Assembly (NCBI GenBank): GCA_023396555.1
Contig: JAEWWC010000197.1
Coordinates: forward strand, 1 to 5,234
Reading direction: 5' to 3'
Source: Bacillota bacterium
GTDB taxonomy: Bacteria > Bacillota > Clostridia > Christensenellales > SZUA-584
Length of the DNA: 5,234 nt
The notes below the pieces were generated by a model. The model saw only the letters and a program-made list of their open reading frames with translations, did not search any database and was not told where the DNA came from. Position numbers and translations under genes: made by a program. Positions 1-4,827 of the stretch are shown piece by piece. The stretch's first letter is position 1, and every line of letters starts with the position of its first letter.

Positions 1-30
1 TACGCGGCAGGAGACAGAGCAGTTGGTGGC

Positions 31-35
31 GGAGG
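31..35 (+). promoter_or_regulatory. Ribosome binding site fixing the start of the first lipobox gene
   Basis: GGAGG lies 5 bases before ATG 41. The second paralog has the same GGAGG core (845-849) at the same 5-base distance from ATG 855. This matched spacing, together with the aligned N-termini MEIRPV and MELKPV, favours ATG 41 over the in-frame TTG at 23. Confidence 0.65.
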
Positions 36-40
36 TGGAT

Positions 41-841
41 ATGGAGATCAGGCCTGTGGGCGGCAAGCAAGCGCCCAATTATCCGCGAAGGGAGGACTTC
101 TCGCCGGAGACGCTGAAAGCGCAGCCGTCGCAGCGGTGGGCGGCGAACAAGGCGGCGTTGATCGCGATGGGAACGCTGGCGACGGTGTCGCTGGCGGGTT
201 GCGTGTCGTTCGGTGGCGCGCCACTTGCGGCTCCGATGGAAACGCCGGTGATCAATGCAGTCTTGCCGGGAGGGGTGTTGGCGCTTACGATCCCCATCGC
301 GCCGCTGTTCATACACGGCAACGGCATGGGCGCGTACGGGTGCCAGATGGTGGCGCCGCCGGTATTTCTCTCGGAGGACGAAGCGCTGAGCCTGGTCAAC
401 GATGTGGCGAAGGATTACGGCCTTGAGTTTTCGGCACAGGTGAGCGTCGATTTCACGGACGTGCTGGAGCCGTCCGTGAACATCATGCAGCCGGAAAACG
501 CCCTGCCATCCGATACGTACATTACGCTGTGTCCGGACTTCATGGATGCGTCGCATGGCGTGGCGATCGAGTTTGTCTCGGTGGAGGACGTGAAAGCGTG
601 GCACAGGGACACGGGCGTGGGGTGCAGCGTAGAGCAGTATGACACTATAGGCGCGGCGGCGCAGCTGAGCGACGCGCTGGATGATGCATACAGCGACACC
701 ATCTCAACTGCCGGCGTACTGTATGACCCGTGCGAGCTGTCGGAGAAATCGGAATCAGCGTCGCGGGAGATATCAGTGGACCAGCTCAAAAAGCAGGCGA
801 AGGACTTTTTCGAATGGCTGAAGAGCCAAGGTGTGATATAG
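41..841 (+). CDS. Lipobox protein, paralog A; putative target of the adjacent radical SAM enzyme
   Basis: The product is 266 aa of unrecognised family. Residues 1-36 are polar and carry APNYP (11-15). Residues 37-53 are hydrophobic and end in LAGC with Cys54, which resembles a lipoprotein signal with an unusually long n-region. A variable linker leads to a conserved core: PLFIHGNGMGAYGC (Cys101), APPVFLSE, then EALSLVN and DYGL. Further on are YITLCPDF, HGVAIEF, QYDT, AAAQLS and GVLYDPC (Cys231), and the C-terminus QAKDFFEWLKSQGVI. The next gene is a clear paralog sharing all of these blocks. Cys54, Cys101 and Cys231 are the cysteines common to both; Cys164 and Cys195 are not shared. It is probably anchored in, or exported across, the membrane and modified by the radical SAM enzyme two genes downstream; both points are inference. 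The reading frame stays open to the left edge of the window, so a longer N-terminus cannot be strictly excluded. Confidence 0.85.
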   Translation: MEIRPVGGKQAPNYPRREDFSPETLKAQPSQRWAANKAALIAMGTLATVSLAGCVSFGGAPLAAPMETPVINAVLPGGVLALTIPIAPLFIHGNGMGAYGCQMVAPPVFLSEDEALSLVNDVAKDYGLEFSAQVSVDFTDVLEPSVNIMQPENALPSDTYITLCPDFMDASHGVAIEFVSVEDVKAWHRDTGVGCSVEQYDTIGAAAQLSDALDDAYSDTISTAGVLYDPCELSEKSESASREISVDQLKKQAKDFFEWLKSQGVI

Positions 842-854
842 CCGGGAGGACGGT

Positions 855-1733
855 ATGGAACTCAAACCTGTGCGGAGTGTCAAGGCTCCCAAGTATCCGG
901 TTAAAGAAGAGGTATCTGCGGACACGCTGAAGGCCCGGCCGCCGCATCGGTGGGCGGGCAACGCGGCGGCGCGGATCGCGCTGGGGACGCTGGCGGCAAT
1001 GTCACTGGCAGGCTGCGCCCCGGAGCCACCGCTGGCTGGGGTACCGCAGCCACCCGAGATGGCGACGGAGGGAACGTCTGCCTGCGGCACCACCCTGCCC
1101 GAGGAGACCCCTGTCATTGAAATGTCGACTGTCGGAGAACCGGCAGCACCAACTGTCAACATCGCGCCGCTTTTTCTGCACGGCGAAGGGATGGGTGTGT
1201 TCGGCTGCGTGATGATCGCTCCACCCGCGTTTCTGTCGGAGGAGGAGGCGCTCAGCGTGATCAACGCTGCGGCGGCAGACTATGGCCTGAGCTTCACCCA
1301 AAGCGATACGCCGTCCTTTTCCAACGTGCTGCAGCCAGCCACGGACATGTACGACTCAGACGCCACGAGGCCGCCGGATGTATATATCACGTTCAGCCCG
1401 GACTTCGCGGATGCGGCGCACGGCGTGTCCATCGAATACGTATCGACGGCGGATGTGCGGGACTGGAATTACGGCGAAGAGACCGTTTCCGCCGGGAGAT
1501 ATGATACGGCGGACGCGGCGGCGCAGCTCAGCGAGGCGCTGGAAGGCGCGGCACCGGACAGCTGCGGTTATAACGTGGGCGTGCTGTACGACCCGTGCGT
1601 GAGCGCCGGCCCTAAAGAGCCCGACGATATGTCATCTCAGCCCAGCGAGGAGAGTTCTGCCCTCGCCAGGGAGCAACTTAAAGCCCAGGCCAAGGACTTC
1701 TTCGAGTGGCTCAAAAAACAGGGGGTCATCTGA
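855..1733 (+). CDS. Lipobox protein, paralog B; putative target of the adjacent radical SAM enzyme
   Basis: The product is 292 aa and paralogous to the preceding gene, from which it is separated by 13 bases holding GGAGG (845-849). Order of parts: polar N-terminus with KAPKYP (10-15); hydrophobic segment 37-53 ending in LAGC (Cys54); a Pro/Thr-rich linker about 17 residues longer than in paralog A; core PLFLHGEGMGVFGC (Cys118) followed by APPAFLSE; YITFSPDF; HGVSIEY; RYDT; AAAQLS; GVLYDPC (Cys248); a Ser/Glu-rich spacer; and the C-terminus QAKDFFEWLKKQGVI. The two genes differ widely at DNA level even where the protein is identical, so the duplication is old and the motifs are probably under selection. 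The stop codon overlaps the radical SAM start (TGATG), implying translational coupling. Function is unknown. Being a substrate of the coupled enzyme is the leading hypothesis; a plain lipoprotein of unrelated role is the alternative. Confidence 0.88.
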   Translation: MELKPVRSVKAPKYPVKEEVSADTLKARPPHRWAGNAAARIALGTLAAMSLAGCAPEPPLAGVPQPPEMATEGTSACGTTLPEETPVIEMSTVGEPAAPTVNIAPLFLHGEGMGVFGCVMIAPPAFLSEEEALSVINAAAADYGLSFTQSDTPSFSNVLQPATDMYDSDATRPPDVYITFSPDFADAAHGVSIEYVSTADVRDWNYGEETVSAGRYDTADAAAQLSEALEGAAPDSCGYNVGVLYDPCVSAGPKEPDDMSSQPSEESSALAREQLKAQAKDFFEWLKKQGVI

Positions 1734-2860
1734 TGCATTACACGCTGCACCTGACAAACATCTGCAACCTGCAGTGCCATTACTGCTATGTACACAAGCA
1801 GAAGCCGAAACACATGGCGGCGGAGACCGTACGCGCCGCGGTGGACAGAGCCGCGACGCCGGGCGGCAGCGTGGGACTGTCATTCTTCGGCGGCGAACCG
1901 CTGCTGTACAAGGACCTGATACGCGAGACGGTGGCATACGCCCAAGCTATAGGAGAGATGCAGGGCTGTGGGTTCCACTTCAAGCTGACCACCAACGGCA
2001 CGCTGCTGGACAATGATTTTCTGCGGTTTTGCTCTGACAACCGGGTGATGATCGCGCTGAGCCTGGACGGCACGCAGGCGGCGCACGACGCGCACCGCAT
2101 TTTAGCGGACGGCGTGGGCAGCTATGGGCGCGTGGAGGACGCGGCGAAGCGGCTGCTACAATACCAGCCGTATGCCTGCGCCATGATGGTGGTGAACCCG
2201 GACACGGTGGGGCTGTACGCGGACGGCGTGCAGCGTCTGCACGACATTGGCTTCAAGTATTACATCTGCTCGCTGAACTATGAGAAGGATGCGGCTTGGA
2301 CGGACACACACATGGAGGAGCTGGAGCGCCAGTTCAGCCGTCTCGCCGATATGTATATCGACTGGACGCTCGCGGAGGAAAAGTTCTATTTCTCTCCTTT
2401 CGAGGTGAAGATGCGCTCACACATCGACGGGGAGCGCTACTGTGAGCAGCGGTGCCAGCTGGGCATCAAGCAGCTGTCGGTTGATACTGACGGGCGGCTG
2501 TACCCGTGCGTGCAGTTTGTGGGCGAGGATGAATACGCCGTGGGCGACGTGTTTACCGGCATCGACGAGAGTCGGCGGATGCGGCTGTACCACCGGGCGG
2601 AGGAAACCGCCGGAGCATGCGCGGACTGCGCGATACAGGCGCGCTGCAACCACCACTGTGGGTGCCTCAACAAACAGGCGACGAGCGACATAAACGGCAT
2701 ATCGCCGGTGCTGTGCGCACACGAGCGGCTGGGGCTGGCCGCCGCGGATGCCGCCGCCGAAACGCTGTTCGCGAAAGGCAGCCACCTGTTCCTGCAAAAG
2801 CAGTATAACGACATGTATCCCCTTATTTCGCTGATAGAAGACAAAACTTCCGCTTCTTAA
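1733..2860 (+). CDS. Radical SAM/SPASM peptide- or protein-maturase-like enzyme
   Basis: The product is 375 aa if it starts at ATG 1733, preceded by GGGGG (1721-1725). The catalytic cluster motif is CNLQCHYC (Cys11, Cys15, Cys18), the CxxxCxxC signature that binds the 4Fe-4S cluster cleaving S-adenosylmethionine. GGEP (53-56) is the usual SAM-contact motif. The C-terminal third is a SPASM region: Cys237, Cys241, SVDTDGRLYPC (Cys259), CADC (296-299), Cys305, Cys309, Cys311 and Cys328, enough to hold auxiliary 4Fe-4S clusters. In known families this architecture installs thioether or C-C crosslinks, epimerises residues, or forms formylglycine in ribosomal peptides or proteins. The radical SAM core begins at residue 1, so there is no room for an N-terminal PqqD-like recognition domain. 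Coupling to the paralogous lipobox genes suggests that they are its substrates (inference). It resembles anaerobic sulfatase maturases in size, but no sulfatase is nearby. The exact chemistry cannot be read from the sequence. Confidence 0.93.
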   Translation: MHYTLHLTNICNLQCHYCYVHKQKPKHMAAETVRAAVDRAATPGGSVGLSFFGGEPLLYKDLIRETVAYAQAIGEMQGCGFHFKLTTNGTLLDNDFLRFCSDNRVMIALSLDGTQAAHDAHRILADGVGSYGRVEDAAKRLLQYQPYACAMMVVNPDTVGLYADGVQRLHDIGFKYYICSLNYEKDAAWTDTHMEELERQFSRLADMYIDWTLAEEKFYFSPFEVKMRSHIDGERYCEQRCQLGIKQLSVDTDGRLYPCVQFVGEDEYAVGDVFTGIDESRRMRLYHRAEETAGACADCAIQARCNHHCGCLNKQATSDINGISPVLCAHERLGLAAADAAAETLFAKGSHLFLQKQYNDMYPLISLIEDKTSAS

Positions 2861-2904
2861 CCGCCGCCTTGGCGCATAGGATATAGGACGACTAATTTTC
2901 TATG

Positions 2905-2911
2905 GGTGAGG
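2905..2911 (+). promoter_or_regulatory. Ribosome binding site deciding the LysM gene start
   Basis: GGTGAGG lies 9 bases before ATG 2921. The upstream in-frame GTG at 2906 falls inside this Shine-Dalgarno-like sequence and has no good site of its own, so ATG 2921 is the better start. Confidence 0.6.
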
Positions 2912-2920
2912 CGATTCATT

Positions 2921-3565
2921 ATGGCGCAATGCGCTTACAGTTATTTTCATTATGAGGTACAGCCGGGCGACAGCATCAAGTCAGTAGCCGAGAGGTTTGC
3001 CGTCAGCGAACAGGCGCTCCGGGATAAAAACGGTACGGGCGACACTGTTCCGGGCCGCTGGCTCAAGATCCCCTGTGTGTTGGGCGGATGTACACACGGG
3101 GCTTTTTATGCGTTGCGGCGCGGCGAGACGCTGCTGGTTGTGGCGCGGCGGCACGGGCTGACATTGGCGGATCTGCTGGCGGCCAATCCGTATCTGAACC
3201 CGAATTATGTGCTGGCGGGACAGGTGATCGTGATACCGCCCGTGCAGCGATTACAGGCGGACGGCGCCTACACGCTAGCGGAGAACGAGGGTCTGTTTGA
3301 CGTGCTGCGCAAGTTCGGCATGGACCTGACTACGTTTTGCACGCTGAATCCCGGAGTCAATCCGATGGACGTAAAGTCCGGGCAGTCGGTGCAGGTGAAG
3401 CGGCAGGCGGAGCATGGCGGCAAGTGGTATACTCTGGAGCCGCAGGATACGCTGGTGAGCGTCGCGGAGCGGCACGGCATCCCCGTCAGCGCGCTGTTGT
3501 CCGCCAATGAGCGGCTGCGTCCCAGTGATTTTGTGTCCGGCATGCCGGTACGCATACCTGGCTGA
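2921..3565 (+). CDS. Protein with four LysM-like repeats
   Basis: The product is 214 aa and consists almost wholly of LysM-type peptidoglycan-binding repeats at about residues 11-51, 63-106, 117-160 and 170-213. Repeats 1, 2 and 4 follow the pattern Y-x-x-x-x-G/Q-D/E-T/S-hydrophobic...A-x-R-x-G/A...N...G-x-x-hydrophobic-x-I-P (for example YEVQPGDS and LKIP; ALRRGETL and VIVIP; LEPQDTL and VRIP). Repeat 3 (YTLAENEGL to VQVK) is the most degenerate. LysM modules bind N-acetylglucosamine polymers such as peptidoglycan. There is no N-terminal hydrophobic signal sequence and no catalytic domain. It may therefore be a spore-coat or cortex-associated protein, which in Firmicutes are often LysM proteins lacking a Sec signal, but this is inference. 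Three cysteines lie near the first repeat (Cys4, Cys52, Cys57). It is 60 bases from the radical SAM stop and has no evident link to that cassette. Confidence 0.88.
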   Translation: MAQCAYSYFHYEVQPGDSIKSVAERFAVSEQALRDKNGTGDTVPGRWLKIPCVLGGCTHGAFYALRRGETLLVVARRHGLTLADLLAANPYLNPNYVLAGQVIVIPPVQRLQADGAYTLAENEGLFDVLRKFGMDLTTFCTLNPGVNPMDVKSGQSVQVKRQAEHGGKWYTLEPQDTLVSVAERHGIPVSALLSANERLRPSDFVSGMPVRIPG

Positions 3566-3594
3566 CAGCCGGACGGCAGGACAAGCCTATGGTG

Positions 3595-3624
3595 TTGACG
3601 CATGCGCGCGTATTGGGGTAGAAT
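3595..3624 (+). promoter_or_regulatory. Sigma-A-type promoter in front of the noncoding region
   Basis: TTGACG (3595-3600) and TAGAAT (3619-3624) are each one mismatch from TTGACA and TATAAT, with an 18-base spacer. Initiation would fall at about 3631, exactly where the 5' arm GGCTGACA of the long-range stem begins. That coincidence strengthens both calls. Confidence 0.65.
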
Positions 3625-3766
3625 AAAAAAGGCTGACAGACAAAGGAAACGGGCCTTGGAGGTAGTGACAGGATTAAGTCGCTTTCCCTTTCCCAGTCGC
3701 CTATCGCCGATTGGAGTGAGGCATCCAGCCCTCTTGTCTTAGAGGACCGGGACGTCAAGAAGTAAC

Positions 3767-3794
3767 GGAAAATGCCTTTGTAAAGGCATTTTCC
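3767..3794 (+). repeat. Perfect 13-bp inverted repeat (hairpin) within the noncoding RNA
   Basis: The left arm GGAAAATGCCTTT (3767-3779) and right arm AAAGGCATTTTCC (3782-3794) are fully complementary, separated only by GT. In RNA the apex would open to a loop of about four bases. No T-run follows directly, so it is not by itself a convincing intrinsic terminator. It is most likely a structural arm of the RNA. Confidence 0.8.
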
Positions 3795-3804
3795 TGGCGG
3801 GTTT

Positions 3805-3826
3805 CTTAAGGGGCAAGCCCCTTAAG
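3805..3826 (+). repeat. Perfect 10-bp inverted repeat (hairpin) within the noncoding RNA
   Basis: The left arm CTTAAGGGGC (3805-3814) and right arm GCCCCTTAAG (3817-3826) are fully complementary around AA. It sits 10 bases after the 13-bp inverted repeat, giving two strong hairpins in tandem. It is followed by CGGTGG, not by T residues. Confidence 0.8.
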
Positions 3827-3874
3827 CGGTGGTGTGGAGGCGGAACCTTCACGGTCTTAGACCTTTATTGTCAG

Positions 3875-3906
3875 CCTGAGCCCGGGACCATTTCTCCAGG
3901 TTTTTT
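3875..3906 (+). terminator. Possible intrinsic terminator of the noncoding RNA
   Basis: CCTGAG (3875-3880) pairs with CTCCAGG (3894-3900) with one bulged C, a 13-base loop and T6 at 3901-3906. The stem is short and the loop large, so it is weak. It shares two bases with the 3' arm of the long-range closing stem, so the two structures would compete at that edge. Confidence 0.4.
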
Positions 3907-3956
3907 ACAATCTGACAGGCCCCTGTTGGTTTGCATAATAAAGAGGAGAAGCACAT

Positions 3957-4814
3957 ATGGCGAAGAATTTTCGGCAGGAGTTGGTGGGCGTGTTCGGCTG
4001 CCCGGTGGACGAGAACCCGACCGTGGTCATACAGGACGCAGCGTTTGAAGCCAAGGGGCTGTTCTGGCACTACCTGACGCTGCTGGTGAGGCCGGAGGAC
4101 TTGAAGGACGCGATGCAGTCGCTTCGGGCGCTGAACTTCAGGGGCATCAACCTCACGATTCCGCATAAGGTAGCCTGCATCCCGTTCTTGGACAAGGTGG
4201 ACAAGAGCGCGTCGCTGATCGGCGCGGTAAACACTGTGAAGAACGACGGCGGCACGCTGATTGGATACAACACAGACGGTCAGGGCTTTGTGCGCGCGCT
4301 GGACGAGGCGGGCGTGGCGCTCAACGGCGCGACGATTGCGTTGTTGGGTGCGGGCGGCGCGGGCCGGGCGATCGCGGTGGAAGCTGCTCTGGCGGGCGCG
4401 AAGAAGATATACATATTTAACCGTAACGAGGAGCGCGGGACGTCTCTGGCAGCGTTGGTTTCAAACAGTACCGGCTGCGAGACCGAGTATTTCAAATGGC
4501 AGGGAACAGCCATCATACCCGCGGATGCGGAGATACTGGTGAACGCGACATCCGTAGGGCTGCATCCCGATACGAGCCTGCCGGACATCGACATGGCGGA
4601 CATATCAGATGAGTTAGTGGTGTGCGATGTGATCCCGAACCCGCCGATGACGCCGTTTCTTAAGGAGGCGCAAAAGCGGGGCGCGAAGAAGCTAATCACC
4701 GGGGCAGGCATGCTCGTTCACCAGGGGGCGATCGGCTTTGAGATATGGACAGGGAAAAAAGCGCCGGTGGATGTGATGCTTGAGGCGTTGCAGCGGGCGT
4801 TCAGCGAAGAATAA
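3957..4814 (+). CDS. aroE: Shikimate dehydrogenase family protein with an altered substrate-binding motif
   Basis: The product is 285 aa, normal for the family; ATG 3957 follows AGGAG (3944-3948). AroE reduces 3-dehydroshikimate to shikimate with NADPH in the cytoplasm, in the aromatic amino acid pathway. Family motifs present: NLTIPHK with the catalytic Lys71, GAVNT with Asn92, YNTDGQGF with Asp107, the Rossmann loop GAGGAG (131-136), NRN (155-157, retaining the Arg that usually contacts the NADP 2'-phosphate), NATSVG, and GAGMLVHQGAIGFEIW with Gln257. What is unusual is residues 14-30: the usual Ser-x-Ser-Pro...His-Asn region that grips the shikimate carboxylate reads GCPVDENPT followed by VVIQDAAF. 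The enzyme fold and dinucleotide use are secure. The true substrate (shikimate, quinate or a related compound) is not, so the gene symbol is provisional. dapL follows after 13 bases, suggesting one operon. Confidence 0.87.
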   Translation: MAKNFRQELVGVFGCPVDENPTVVIQDAAFEAKGLFWHYLTLLVRPEDLKDAMQSLRALNFRGINLTIPHKVACIPFLDKVDKSASLIGAVNTVKNDGGTLIGYNTDGQGFVRALDEAGVALNGATIALLGAGGAGRAIAVEAALAGAKKIYIFNRNEERGTSLAALVSNSTGCETEYFKWQGTAIIPADAEILVNATSVGLHPDTSLPDIDMADISDELVVCDVIPNPPMTPFLKEAQKRGAKKLITGAGMLVHQGAIGFEIWTGKKAPVDVMLEALQRAFSEE

Positions 4815-4827
4815 AAGGAGATACACC

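Larger units (their letters stand above)
3631..3906 (+). ncRNA. Candidate structured noncoding RNA, family not identified
   Basis: No protein gene fits in the 391 bases between the LysM and aroE-like genes. Downstream of the promoter, GGCTGACA (3631-3638) is perfectly complementary to TGTCAGCC (3869-3876), and AAAGG (3642-3646) can extend this with CCTTT (3862-3866), closing a domain of about 246 nt. Inside it lie several hairpins: CCAGTCG with CGATTGG (3693-3699/3708-3714), CCTCT with AGAGG (3730-3734/3741-3745), two perfect inverted repeats (3767-3794 and 3805-3826), and GTGGAGG with CCTTCAC around the loop CGGAA (3834-3840/3846-3852). T6 at 3901-3906 could end it. The branched plan does not look like the long rod of 6S RNA, and I see no RNase P, tmRNA or SRP RNA signature. 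Of named clostridial RNAs with their own promoter, the raiA motif is the one I would test first, but I cannot verify a match. A leader of the downstream operon is the main alternative. Confidence 0.6.

Noticed and set aside
23..40. In-frame TTG at 23 as the start of paralog A
   Set aside because: Paralog B aligns from ATG 41, and GGAGG at 31-35 has the same spacing as that of paralog B. The frame is nevertheless open to the left edge, so a start outside the window is not excluded.
1706..1732. In-frame ATG at 1706 as the radical SAM start
   Set aside because: It would add nine residues overlapping the conserved C-terminus of paralog B. ATG 1733 has a GGGGG site and the typical TGATG coupling.
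2417..2844. Long minus-strand open frames opposite the radical SAM gene, and similar ones opposite the other genes
   Set aside because: They are Arg/Ala/Ser/Cys-rich shadows of GC-rich coding sequence on the plus strand, without recognisable domains, and the plus-strand genes carry clear family motifs.
2875..2883. CATAGGATA resembling a mother-cell sigma factor -10 element upstream of the LysM gene
   Set aside because: No matching -35 element was found at the expected distance, so the match may be chance.
3560..3639. Direct repeat GGCTGACAG at 3560-3568 and 3631-3639
   Set aside because: Nine bases is short, and the first copy overlaps the LysM stop codon and is partly self-complementary. 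Chance is sufficient.
3834..3860. T-box-like sequence (GGCGGAACC) near the end of the noncoding region
   Set aside because: The conserved TGGN bulge and ACCGCG context are absent and no T-box stem I motifs were recognised. The bases are better explained by a 7-bp hairpin with the loop CGGAA.
3631..3876. Reading the region as a MITE with terminal inverted repeats GGCTGACA/TGTCAGCC
   Set aside because: No target-site duplication is visible at the ends, and a promoter lies at exactly the right distance to start transcription at the first base of the stem.
3912..3939. CTGACA and CATAAT with a 16-base spacer as a promoter for the aroE-like gene
   Set aside because: Initiation would fall at about 3946, inside the ribosome binding site, leaving a leader too short for normal use of that site.
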